Assembly (NCBI GenBank): GCA_028696515.1
Contig: JAQVGX010000005.1
Coordinates: forward strand, 1-36,432
Reading direction: 5' to 3'
From: Candidatus Dojkabacteria bacterium
GTDB taxonomy: Bacteria; Patescibacteriota; Dojkabacteria; JAHIVN01
Length of the DNA: 36,432 nt
This document shows, piece after piece, positions 8,967-17,695 of this stretch. Below the pieces are notes generated by a model. The model searched no databases. It saw nothing but the letters and a program-made list of their open reading frames with translations, and was not told where the DNA came from. The translations under genes and the position numbers were made by a program. The first letter of the stretch is position 1. Every line of letters begins with the position of its first letter.

Positions 8967-10080
8967 GTATCTCTAAAATAGTATTCCAGGTATCAGGGTC
9001 TTCATCACCTAGTCGCCAGAGGTCTATTCCTCCAATATTATATTTTTCAGCTAGTTCCAACTTGTAGCTAGTACTTTCAGCATTTTCGAACCAAACAGTA
9101 TGTTTTCCATCCTTGGCAGAATAAGAAAAGTATGGAGAAAAACTATTCTTATCAGTTTTAATTTTCGCTTTATACTGCTCTGATAATCCCAGTGCTTGTC
9201 CATAAGTGACCCCTTCTCCTTCCTTGTCGATCCAGTCATAACCGTATAACGGGATTCCAAGATATATTTTCTTTTCAGGAATCAGTTCTATAGCATGCTT
9301 GATGATATCTTCGACCCAGTCAGGAGAGGCTACTGTTCCGGCCTCAGAAGTCGACCAGTGATAATCATATGCCATAATTTTCATTTTATCGCATGATTCG
9401 CCTAGTTTCTGCCAATCTTGAGATTCCGGCCCATTCCAAGTTCCCGGTTCTGAGGTTTTTGCATGTAAGTGAAGAGTCAAGGTTTTTCCTTCATCGTGAA
9501 GTTTCTCTGCAAGATCTGCAACAAAGTTACTATAATCATCTTTAGCCTCAGTCGAAAGATTTTCGAAATTCAAGCTTATTCCGTCATAGTTTTCTGCGAT
9601 CTCAAGTATACCTTGTTTCAGCTTTTCCCTTTCAAGTATTTTCCCAAGGGTAGAAGATAGGGGCTCTGTTTGGAATTCGTTGGAGATTACAGGTGTAATA
9701 GATATTCCAGTAGATTTAAGATACCTGATAATATCTTGGTCCTGAGCTCCTGAGAATGTGTCTATTTCTCCTGCGGAAGTGTATTCGTACCAGAAAGGGG
9801 ATATTGAATCAATCAGTTCATGATGTGCTTCTATGCTTTCGAACCCTCTATCCTGGTCCCACCAAACAAGATTTGCAGAGACATTCAGTTCTAAAGGAAT
9901 CTTTTCTGCCAAATCGGTAATGTCTTCAGCATTGCTGCTAAGTGTAGTGACATTTATCATATTATTCTTAGTTTGGTTACGTACATTCTGTCGTATCCAG
10001 ACTATCGTGAGTATTAATAGAACAATTGCAACTGACTGGCAAATGGATACAAGAAGAAGAATTTTATTGGCTTTGGGCAT
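8956..10080 (-). CDS. Membrane-anchored GH18-family (YaaH-like) glycosidase
   Basis: N-terminal TM; YDGISLNFENLS catalytic region, MKIMAYDYHWS, LGIPLYGYDW, GIDLWRLGDED. Confidence 0.82.
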   Translation of the reverse strand: MPKANKILLLVSICQSVAIVLLILTIVWIRQNVRNQTKNNMINVTTLSSNAEDITDLAEKIPLELNVSANLVWWDQDRGFESIEAHHELIDSISPFWYEYTSAGEIDTFSGAQDQDIIRYLKSTGISITPVISNEFQTEPLSSTLGKILEREKLKQGILEIAENYDGISLNFENLSTEAKDDYSNFVADLAEKLHDEGKTLTLHLHAKTSEPGTWNGPESQDWQKLGESCDKMKIMAYDYHWSTSEAGTVASPDWVEDIIKHAIELIPEKKIYLGIPLYGYDWIDKEGEGVTYGQALGLSEQYKAKIKTDKNSFSPYFSYSAKDGKHTVWFENAESTSYKLELAEKYNIGGIDLWRLGDEDPDTWNTILEILKK

Positions 10081-10204
10081 GTGTTTATTTTTACTTAAGT
10101 ACTAGCTATTGTATATATTCCGGAACTAAATTCAAGTAAATGAGCGAATTGTTATTATTCATCCTAATCTATATAATTGATTAAATATGTAGAAAAGGAT
10201 ACCA

Positions 10205-10780
10205 ATGACCGCTTATTTTGCCTTATTACTGTGTTCCGATGACTTCGAAAGGATAAGGGAAATAGATGAAATTGTCTATGGCTGTAGAAGTGTAAAGAAG
10301 GTATTTGGAAGAAGTCCAAAGAGGACTTCCAGCTTCTATCCCAAGATACATTTCCTGACTTCAAGAGATGTCCGAAATTTTCTATTTGACAAACTAAGAG
10401 CAGAGTGGCTTGATCTGAAACAGACATATAGAGAACGAACATTTTCCTTTGTAATTAGTGACTGTAAGTTGGTAAACAAAGGGCTTCTATTTCTTACTAT
10501 GAGAGCTCCTAAGGAAGCGAAAATGTTGAGGATGTCTTTGTCAGAAATGATAAATAAATACCGTACTGGTGAAGTCGAGGAAGGAAGGGCAGGAGATAAA
10601 TATTGGGATAGTTTTCCTCATCTTTCTATAGGATCTGATATATCTTCTGAAGAAAGTCATAGGATCAAGAGAGACTTAGTTCAGAAAGGTGTGATAGGAT
10701 CTGAGTTGGTATTTTCAGATCCGGTTTTGTATTCTAGGAGCAGTGATTGGGACAAAGAATCTGAGTTGCGATATTACTAG
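10205..10780 (+). CDS. Hypothetical, possible 2H phosphoesterase / 2'-5' RNA ligase-like
   Basis: IHFLT and PHLSIG spaced like the two HxT/S motifs of the 2H fold. Confidence 0.4.
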   Translation: MTAYFALLLCSDDFERIREIDEIVYGCRSVKKVFGRSPKRTSSFYPKIHFLTSRDVRNFLFDKLRAEWLDLKQTYRERTFSFVISDCKLVNKGLLFLTMRAPKEAKMLRMSLSEMINKYRTGEVEEGRAGDKYWDSFPHLSIGSDISSEESHRIKRDLVQKGVIGSELVFSDPVLYSRSSDWDKESELRYY

Positions 10781-10810
10781 TAACAATATTTAACCTATTC
10801 AATAGTATTC

Positions 10811-12154
10811 TTGAAAAAAATTTTATCTGAAAAAAAGAAAAGTTTGTTAATAGGTACAGGAGTTCTTTGTACTTTATTCTGTACCTTTTTTTCAAATTTA
10901 TCCTTTAAAGCGTATAGATACAACAAGCCGGTCGGGCATGAAGATGCAACCGCCGAAACTCTGGAATTTCCTGACGGCTTTCTATGGGGAGCGGCTACTG
11001 CATCGTACCAGGTCGAGGGCGGTAATAAACACAGTATATGGTGGGAGTTCGAACAAGAGGAGGGAAGAATCAAAAACGGTGATCGAACCGAAGTTTGTGT
11101 AGATCATTATAATCTATACGAAGAGGATTTCGATCTTATGAGTGATCTTGATCTGAATTCCTACAGATTCTCCCTCGAGTGGGGCAGGATTGAACCGGAA
11201 AAGGGAGTTTTTGATGACTCGGAGGTAACTCATTACAAGAATGTCTTGAAAGCTTTAAAAGAAAAAAATGTTATTCCCATGGTAACCTTGTGGCATCATT
11301 CAATTCCTACTTGGTTTGCTGAGGAGGGTGGATGGGAGAGTAAAAATTCTGTGAAATATTTTTCAGCTTACGTGCAGTATGTAGCTGAGAATCTGGGAGA
11401 AGATGTGGAACTATGGCTGACTATGAATGAACCGACAGCTTACATATCGAGCGGCTATCTTATGGCTAAGTGGCCGCCGGGAGAAGCGTCTCCTTTGAAA
11501 GTTCCCGGTATACAAAAAAACCTTGTTAAGGCCCATAAGGCCGCATATGATATTATTCATAGATATGATAGTGAGGCTGAGGTTGGAATTGCAGAATATT
11601 CATCCTATGTAGTTTCAAGCAATAATAAAAATATCGTTGAGAATATAGTTGCATATTCGATCGATAAGTCATGGACTCATTATTTTGTGAGTAGAGTAAG
11701 AACACAAACTGATTTTATTGGAGTTCATTATTATTATAGGCAAAAAATTAGATTGGGCCTGATAAAGGATCTTTTTTCAAAAGATGCGGTTGACTTTGAG
11801 CAGACCGGACTTGATCGGGAATATTATCCCCAAGGGCTTTATGAAGTTCTCATGAGATTTGATAAATATGATTTGCCGATCTATATTACTGAAATTGGTG
11901 TACAGGATTATCATGAGGTTCCTAGAGATGTCTTTGTACAGGAGCATGCCAGAGAAGTGTATTATGCAATCCAAAATGGAGTTGATGTTCGAGGATTTTA
12001 TTATTGGGCACTTCTTGACAGTTTTGAATGGAGCGAAGGGTATGATGCGAAATTCGGCCTGATTTCTGTTGATTTGGAAACGCTTGAGCGTACAATTAAA
12101 GATAGTTCACAGGCATACGCTGATATAGCTAGGTGCAATTGTGTTGGGAATTGA
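10811..12154 (+). CDS. GH1 family beta-glycosidase with N-terminal membrane anchor (TTG start)
   Basis: FPDGFLWGAATASYQVEGG, TMNEPTAY (acid/base), YITEIGVQD (nucleophile); hydrophobic N-terminus. Confidence 0.92.
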   Translation: MKKILSEKKKSLLIGTGVLCTLFCTFFSNLSFKAYRYNKPVGHEDATAETLEFPDGFLWGAATASYQVEGGNKHSIWWEFEQEEGRIKNGDRTEVCVDHYNLYEEDFDLMSDLDLNSYRFSLEWGRIEPEKGVFDDSEVTHYKNVLKALKEKNVIPMVTLWHHSIPTWFAEEGGWESKNSVKYFSAYVQYVAENLGEDVELWLTMNEPTAYISSGYLMAKWPPGEASPLKVPGIQKNLVKAHKAAYDIIHRYDSEAEVGIAEYSSYVVSSNNKNIVENIVAYSIDKSWTHYFVSRVRTQTDFIGVHYYYRQKIRLGLIKDLFSKDAVDFEQTGLDREYYPQGLYEVLMRFDKYDLPIYITEIGVQDYHEVPRDVFVQEHAREVYYAIQNGVDVRGFYYWALLDSFEWSEGYDAKFGLISVDLETLERTIKDSSQAYADIARCNCVGN

Positions 12155-12672
12155 TTTAGAAGATAGAGCAGATCTATCAGATTCACTTTTTTGGGAAAAG
12201 TTACTAAAAAAGACTTCGGTAATATTACATGTTTTACCTGTAATCTGGGGGAACGAAAATTTATTGGTAGCCCAAGACGCTTTCTCATCGATTTAAGATA
12301 GGAAAGCAGTTGGTGAGTATCGCTATCCTTAAGAAATGGAACGGTTTTAAACTCGAGGATAATCATATACATAATGATAAAGTCGATATAGTGTTTGCCA
12401 ATGAATGTATCCTTAAACATTATTTCCACTTCTTTCTCACGTTGAAAATCAAGCCCCTGTCCTTGTAATTCTTTCTCAAAAGCTCGTTGATAATATACTT
12501 CTTTATAAGAACTACCTAGTCTATTATGGATCTCAAAGCAGATACCTATTAGCTTGTATGTAATAGGATTTAACTCTTTTATTCTTGGAACTTTGTTCTG
12601 TTTGGTCTGTTCTATCTGCTGCATTTGCGACATCCAACAAGTTACTAATGGCCACTCTATTGACTGTTGCAT
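12001..12672 (-). CDS. GxxExxY family protein (start probably internal; C-terminal tail antisense to the GH1 gene)
   Basis: ICFEIHNRLGSSYKEVYYQRAFEKELQGQGLDFQREKEVEIMFKDTFIGKHYIDFII...LEFKTV...QLLSYLK typical of GxxExxY proteins. Confidence 0.75.
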   Translation of the reverse strand: MQQSIEWPLVTCWMSQMQQIEQTKQNKVPRIKELNPITYKLIGICFEIHNRLGSSYKEVYYQRAFEKELQGQGLDFQREKEVEIMFKDTFIGKHYIDFIIMYMIILEFKTVPFLKDSDTHQLLSYLKSMRKRLGLPINFRSPRLQVKHVILPKSFLVTFPKKVNLIDLLYLLNQFPTQLHLAISAYACELSLIVRSSVSKSTEIRPNFASYPSLHSKLSRSAQ

Positions 12673-12711
12673 TTCCTAATAGGATTCTTCAAAAAGATGG
12701 GGGATAAGGTA

Positions 12712-12758
12712 CAAAAAAATGGACGGATCAATTCAACCGAAGTTTCATTTCACCGTCC
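12712..12758 (-). terminator. Intrinsic terminator with cUUCGg loop and U7 tract
   Basis: Minus strand GGACGG-TGAAATGAAAC-TTCG-GTTGAATTGAT-CCGTCC-ATTTTTTT, located after 12884..13576(-). Confidence 0.75.
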
Positions 12759-12883
12759 AATATTATAATCTCATTTGTGATCAAAAAAGTCAAGCCCTTG
12801 TCAAAGAATACTTCAAGTGAGAAATTTAGCCGTGGAATAGGACAAGAAGGAGGTAGTGAGTATATTTTTTAAACATAGCTTAC

Positions 12884-13576
12884 TTAGATTTCTATCTTTT
12901 CTCCCGGAACTACGTATGGTTTTCTGATGTAAATGTCGTATACGGCCAAGGTAGAAGCAAAGATATCTCTCATTTGTAGTGATTTCTCTGCCGGGTAGAT
13001 TGAGAGGTCAGAACTAAGCCCGACCGATTTTACTCCCAATGCGTTGCAGGTGAATACTGCTCTTGGTAAATGGAAGTTTTGAGTGATCAATACAGCTTCA
13101 TCTAGATCAAAGATTTCCTTTGCTCTATAACATGTATCATATGTTCTTCGCCCCGCGTAGTCCGGTTGCAGAGCTGATTTCGGAACACCCTGACTGAGGG
13201 CATAATTTACCATAACGGAAGGCTCATCATAGTGCTCAAAGCGATTATCTCCGGACATAATTATTTTTTCTATCTTATCTGCATTGTACAATTCCACAGC
13301 TGTGTGTATTCTGTCTCTTAAGACATCTGATGGTTCGGAGTTGTTATTGACTTGAGCGCCAAAGACAATGGCCACCCTCTTTGAAGGGATAGCTTCAATA
13401 TTGTGATATATTGAGTCAGCTGTAGAATTCTTAATAAACAGATAGATAACAAAAGGAGAAATAGAGGCCACCGCTAACAAAATAACAGAAATCCAAAGGA
13501 CTTTTTTGAGCAAAGACTTTGGTTTTTCCGCAGGCGGTTTTAATAACTCACTTTTAACTATTAATTTTTTCGGCAT
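12884..13576 (-). CDS. SanA/ElyC/YdcF-type DUF218 membrane protein
   Basis: N-terminal TM; IVFGAQVNNNSEPSDVLRDRIHTAVELYNADKIEKIIMSGDN, GVPKSALQPDYAGRRTYDTCYRAKEIF, VLITQNFHLPRAVF. Confidence 0.88.
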   Translation of the reverse strand: MPKKLIVKSELLKPPAEKPKSLLKKVLWISVILLAVASISPFVIYLFIKNSTADSIYHNIEAIPSKRVAIVFGAQVNNNSEPSDVLRDRIHTAVELYNADKIEKIIMSGDNRFEHYDEPSVMVNYALSQGVPKSALQPDYAGRRTYDTCYRAKEIFDLDEAVLITQNFHLPRAVFTCNALGVKSVGLSSDLSIYPAEKSLQMRDIFASTLAVYDIYIRKPYVVPGEKIEI

Positions 13577-13614
13577 AAGTTAGTTTATACTTCGACTTGT
13601 GCTTGTAGTCAATA

Positions 13615-14112
13615 TTGGTTTTGGTAAAATTGACATATAATTGTAACGAACAAGATACAGAAATGGAACGAAATAATTCTTGGCTCGAAGAATTGATGTA
13701 TGATTTGTGGGAAGATTATTTCAACGATGTACCCAGGAGAAACTATGTGCTGATAAAGTTTGGTAGGGGTGCAAAAAGACAGCTCGGATCTATCAAATGG
13801 GTACGAGGGGATACAAGAGTAAAAAAATTACTAAAATCAAAAATGAGGGAGTTGGATGGACAAGATGATGATAGAATTACTGTTATAACGATAACCTCAC
13901 TTTTCAAAAGTCTGCGGGTTCCTGAATATGTGGTTAAATCTACAGTGGCTCATGAAATGGTTCATTATGCACATGGTTTCTTTTCTCCTCTGAAGCAGAT
14001 TTACAATCATCCACACAAAGGAGGCCTTATTCGTAAAGAATTGACAAAAAGAGGGCTCTATAAAATGTATCAGAGGAGTAAGAAATGGCTGAAGGAGAAG
14101 TGGTATAGGTAG
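13615..14112 (+). CDS. SprT-like zinc metallopeptidase (ATG at 13663 is a more likely start)
   Basis: VKSTVAHEMVHYAHGF contains HExxH in SprT-like context. Confidence 0.6.
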   Translation: MVLVKLTYNCNEQDTEMERNNSWLEELMYDLWEDYFNDVPRRNYVLIKFGRGAKRQLGSIKWVRGDTRVKKLLKSKMRELDGQDDDRITVITITSLFKSLRVPEYVVKSTVAHEMVHYAHGFFSPLKQIYNHPHKGGLIRKELTKRGLYKMYQRSKKWLKEKWYR

Positions 14113-14191
14113 CGAAACCGCTAATCAGTGAAGCGGTAAAACTGTGGAACAGCCAATATGCGCCGATAAATATTAGAGGGTTGTACGGCTT

Positions 14192-14459
14192 TCAGGGCTC
14201 GAGGGTTTTTGGGTTAGTTTTTTGATTCTCTACGGCATGATATGGAGTATGGCATCCTGGGCAAAGTATAAGTAATTCTGCTTTATCTTGTTCACCAGCT
14301 TGGAAAAGCTCAAGGGCCAGGTTATATTGGTCTACAGGGCTACCTTGTTCGTAAGTTACCCATATCCCTCTTGTGATTTCTCCTGATTTTGCACATCCAG
14401 CTACTTCAGGATGCATAATTGTAAACGGCATATGTAAAGGGTTTGGTTCGGTATCCATT
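14192..14459 (-). CDS. Small hypothetical protein, ATG start at 14459
   Basis: MDTEPNPLHMPFTIMHPEVAGC...LLILCPGCHTPYH; the upstream part of the 14192..14545 ORF is AT-rich and promoter-like. Confidence 0.5.
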
Positions 14460-14569
14460 GCTTTTAATATTAATATGTATATTAATTGAATTATATGTTT
14501 ATATGTTGATATAATAAAGAATATGGGATATGTATATATGTACAAATTAAATTAAAACTCAAAACGAAA

Positions 14570-15151
14570 ATGTCAAAATTGAATGCATGTAAACTTAAAA
14601 TCTTTTTTACTGCCTCCTATTATGGTAAAGAAAAGTTTCAGCGGTACTATGATCTGGTTCTAAGGAAGATTGAAGAGGGTGAGGTTGAGGTGATAGGTAC
14701 CGAAAAGGGAAATTACTTGGAGTTGGTAAATGCTTCCAAGAAGAAACAGCTTGGCTATAGGAATCTCATTCACTATGAGGCAATTCGAAGAGGGATTCTT
14801 TGGAGTGATGCTGTCATCATTGAGATGAGCAAGGAAGATTTTCAATTGGGTCACGAAGCAACTTTGGCGATTCAATCAAAAAAGCATGTTTTATGTTTGT
14901 CAGTCAATGAAGATTTTTCCAAAAAGATAAAGAACAAGTTTTTTCACGGATCAAAGTACAATGAATACAATGTTGGAGAAGTTATCAGAAACTTTTTGAC
15001 AGAAGTGAGGGGAAAGCAATATTCAGAAAGATTTAATTGTTTCTTATCAAAGAAGCAACTAGAGTATTTGAAAGGTGCTGGAGAGAAGAAAAAAATGAAC
15101 AAATCCGAATATTTGAGAAATTTGATTGAGATTGATATGAAAGGCAGATAG
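14570..15151 (+). CDS. Hypothetical: nucleoside-deoxyribosyltransferase/TIR-like Rossmann domain plus C-terminal RHH-like segment
   Basis: KIFFTASYYGKEKF...SDAVIIEMSKEDFQLGHEATLAIQSKKHVLCLS; C-term RFNCFLSKKQLEYLKGAGEKKKMNKSEYLRNLIEIDM. Confidence 0.45.
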   Translation: MSKLNACKLKIFFTASYYGKEKFQRYYDLVLRKIEEGEVEVIGTEKGNYLELVNASKKKQLGYRNLIHYEAIRRGILWSDAVIIEMSKEDFQLGHEATLAIQSKKHVLCLSVNEDFSKKIKNKFFHGSKYNEYNVGEVIRNFLTEVRGKQYSERFNCFLSKKQLEYLKGAGEKKKMNKSEYLRNLIEIDMKGR

Positions 15152-15193
15152 CGAACAGCTAACAGCAAACAGTGAACAGCAAAGCAGTTAAAC
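15152..15193. repeat. Degenerate 7-bp tandem repeat (GNNAACA)
   Basis: gcgaaca gctaaca gcaaaca gtgaaca gcaaagca gttaaaca directly after the stop codon of 14570..15151. Confidence 0.7.
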
Positions 15194-15253
15194 AGGTCAG
15201 AATTATACTAACTTGATAACCGGATAACTCAATGAATTTATGGTGTATTTAAA

Positions 15254-16189
15254 CTACTCGTAATCATATGTTACTTCCCAAATCCCGGATAGTATCTTTT
15301 TGAAATTCTCAAAATTGCTGTAAACATGCATTCTGGAAAGACTAAAGCGTCCATAGTATGAATGATCGATGGATTTTCCACAGGATACCGCAAATAGATA
15401 ACCGCTGGTTGCTACCGTTGAAACTGCACTTCCATTCGATCCGCATCCCGGGTAAGAAAAAGAAGTAACTCCTTTTCCAGTTACAGATTGCAACTTATAT
15501 TTACTTGTTGTGATTTCATAAGATAGTGTTGCAGGATCGGTTACAGGTATTAAGTCGATATGAGTTGCTGAGTGTGATTCTATAACCATGCCATTCTGCG
15601 ACATCTCCTGCAGCGCCGAAATAGGAATCCCTATTTTATCGGATACTATATAAAATACACCTGTAAAATCATATTTTTTTAGTATGGGATAGGCGTACTG
15701 AAAATTGTCATAGTTGCCATCATCGAAAGTTATCATAACTGATTTTTGCTTAGGATTCTCACCAAGCAAAAGCAAGTTATAGAGTTCGGCTGGGGTAAGA
15801 GATTTGTAGTGCTTCTTATCTAAATGTTTCATCTGTTTCTCAAACATTTCGGGACTTACAAAGTATGGTCTTGAGGATTTAGAGCTGGGGAGAGGAGCAA
15901 CATGATGGTAGGTCAAAATTGGAACCCTGACAGAATTTGGTCTTTGGTCAACTGGAATGAAATCATATTTTTCAGCAAAGTTCCAGGAATCAACTATAGT
16001 TCTTTGACTGAACGGATCCGGAGCTTGTTCTTCTGATTTTACTGATGGAATTTCCGGAAGAAGAGGGATCCTGGCTTTAGGTGAGGATAGTACAAATGCA
16101 ATCACCCAAATGATGACTAGATCACATATAACCAAGTAAAGAATCATTTTAGAATGGGAGATACTTGTCTTCTGCATTCTACGCAACAT
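15254..16189 (-). CDS. Polysaccharide deacetylase (NodB homology) with N-terminal TM
   Basis: RVPILTYHHVAP, SVMITFDDGNYDNF, IESHSATHIDL, TSFSYPGCG. Confidence 0.9.
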   Translation of the reverse strand: MLRRMQKTSISHSKMILYLVICDLVIIWVIAFVLSSPKARIPLLPEIPSVKSEEQAPDPFSQRTIVDSWNFAEKYDFIPVDQRPNSVRVPILTYHHVAPLPSSKSSRPYFVSPEMFEKQMKHLDKKHYKSLTPAELYNLLLLGENPKQKSVMITFDDGNYDNFQYAYPILKKYDFTGVFYIVSDKIGIPISALQEMSQNGMVIESHSATHIDLIPVTDPATLSYEITTSKYKLQSVTGKGVTSFSYPGCGSNGSAVSTVATSGYLFAVSCGKSIDHSYYGRFSLSRMHVYSNFENFKKILSGIWEVTYDYE

Positions 16190-16318
16190 TATTGCAGATA
16201 AGCCCTTGGACTACAATTGAATCATGTCTCTTGCTACTAATATGTTTGAAAAGATTGGGATTTGTTATAACATAAAATTTGTTCTAAACTAAAACGAAAT
16301 AACATCAGTAAAAAAATT

Positions 16319-17500
16319 ATGTCCGATCATAATAAATCGTTTACCATTACCTATGGTGGCTGGTATCAGAGAACAACTATACATCTGACAGAGATCTATG
16401 ACTTTATGAGGTCATGTAAAACACGGCTGAAGTTTTCGCTTCCTGTTCTCAAAAGTTTCCATGCCAGCTTAAAACTTAAAGAAGTTACACGGGAAGTCGG
16501 ATATTTGGAGTATGTTCAAGCAGAAACAACCGAAGGTATAATCATAAAATATTATGAGGATGGTTTGTATATTCTGAAGTTGCGTTCAAATGAAATATCA
16601 AAAGGGAAAAAATTGTTGCAGGACTATTATGAGAAGTCTTTTGAACCAGCGATTAAATACATTTTCTCACTTGGTGCTCCTATTCCGAAAATTCTTGCCG
16701 ATATTACAAGCGTGCACCCCACGGTGATAAGTTTGGAGAGTGATACGCCGTCAAATTTCGAGATAGATAAGGAGCTATATGGTGAGGTTTATAGCAGGAT
16801 TTCATCCGATGATATCACCGTTTACAAAACACCGGAATATATCTTTGCTCTTGCTGATAAAAAGAATTTTGATTTGCTGGATGATATTGTAGGTATGCAG
16901 ATATTTTTTAGAGAGTTCAAAGATCAGTTGGAAAAGTATGTTGATATTCATAGAATTGTTTGGGAAGATATAGATAAAATAAAAGATCAGAAATCAATCA
17001 AGGGGAAAGATGTAGACAAGGTGAGATTTAAACTCGAAATGTATAATAAAACGGTTAACCTGATTACCCATAGGATCAATCAGATGGGAACATATGTAAC
17101 CACTCGCGCCTCAATTTCCAAATCTCTGAAAATTGAAGAATATCTTGTTAATCTTTTTCAATACAAGTTTGAAGTTTTATCAAATACTCTTGAATACATA
17201 AAAGAGATTTGGGCAATGACAAATTCATATCTTCAATCTGCCATAAAGATAGTTGTCGAGATACAGGACGAAACCACTGATGCAAGCATAAAATCATTAC
17301 GAATTGTAACAGCACTTGGTGTTGTTGCAGGTTTGGGCAGATATCTTTTCCAAGAAGAATTTCCGAAGGTAACGATCGGGGGATTGGTCTATTTTGTTAT
17401 ACTCATACTATTTACCTGGCTGCTTGACTTACTGATTGTATGGATCTACAGGCAGATAAAATATAAGCTGAAGTTTGTAAAGGGGGTTACAAGATTTTGA
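16319..17500 (+). CDS. Hypothetical membrane protein, CorA-like topology (soluble/coiled-coil N-region, two C-terminal TMs)
   Basis: Long helical region then two TMs (IVTALGVVAGLGRYLF; GGLVYFVILILFTWLLDLLIVWIY); no GMN motif. Confidence 0.4.
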   Translation: MSDHNKSFTITYGGWYQRTTIHLTEIYDFMRSCKTRLKFSLPVLKSFHASLKLKEVTREVGYLEYVQAETTEGIIIKYYEDGLYILKLRSNEISKGKKLLQDYYEKSFEPAIKYIFSLGAPIPKILADITSVHPTVISLESDTPSNFEIDKELYGEVYSRISSDDITVYKTPEYIFALADKKNFDLLDDIVGMQIFFREFKDQLEKYVDIHRIVWEDIDKIKDQKSIKGKDVDKVRFKLEMYNKTVNLITHRINQMGTYVTTRASISKSLKIEEYLVNLFQYKFEVLSNTLEYIKEIWAMTNSYLQSAIKIVVEIQDETTDASIKSLRIVTALGVVAGLGRYLFQEEFPKVTIGGLVYFVILILFTWLLDLLIVWIYRQIKYKLKFVKGVTRF

Positions 17501-17509
17501 TCAATATAC

Positions 17510-17538
17510 TTGCTCGAGTACTAACTGTGTGATAAAAT
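17510..17538 (+). promoter_or_regulatory. Sigma-A-type promoter for leader/tRNA-Asn/gat operon
   Basis: TTGCTC - 17 bp - TAAAAT; predicted TSS about 17545, about 3 nt before ATG 17548. Confidence 0.6.
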
Positions 17539-17547
17539 CTTTTTGTT

Positions 17548-17604
17548 ATGAAGCAATTTTTAAATAACCAAAATACTAATAATAACTCTCAAGCCGAGAG
17601 GTAG
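17548..17604 (+). CDS. Putative Asn/Gln-rich attenuator leader peptide MKQFLNNQNTNNNSQAER
   Basis: ATG AAG CAA TTT TTA AAT AAC CAA AAT ACT AAT AAT AAC TCT CAA GCC GAG AGG TAG; 6 Asn and 3 Gln among 18 codons; absent from the ORF track because it is short. Confidence 0.65.
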   Translation: MKQFLNNQNTNNNSQAER

Positions 17605-17664
17605 TATTTTTTGTTATTTGAATAATAAGAAGCTATCTCTCAGGAAGAGAAGGCTTCTTTTTTT
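17573..17664 (+). promoter_or_regulatory. Putative ribosome-mediated transcription attenuator (alternative hairpins 1:2, 2:3, 3:4)
   Basis: 1=CTCTC 17586-17590; 2=GAGAGGTAG 17596-17604; 3=CTATCTCTC 17633-17641; 4=AGAGA..GCTTCTT. 2:3 forms 9 continuous pairs (one G-U). Confidence 0.65.
17627..17664 (+). terminator. Intrinsic terminator (attenuator 3:4 hairpin)
   Basis: AAGAAGC-TA-TCTCT-CAGGA-AGAGA-AG-GCTTCTT followed by T tract. Confidence 0.8.
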
Positions 17665-17695
17665 CGTTTATGTTCTTTGTAAATTTATAGGATCA

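Noticed and set aside
9560-9620. GH18 motif DGISLNFE (Asp to Asn in DGxxxDxE) as an inactive enzyme
   Set aside because: The catalytic Glu is kept and YaaH-like proteins vary at this site; not strong enough to call inactive.
14460-14545. N-terminal extension of ORF 14192..14545 (MYIYTYPIFFIISTYKHIIQLIYILILKA)
   Set aside because: AT-rich intergenic DNA with palindrome and promoter-like sequence; ATG 14459 is a better start.
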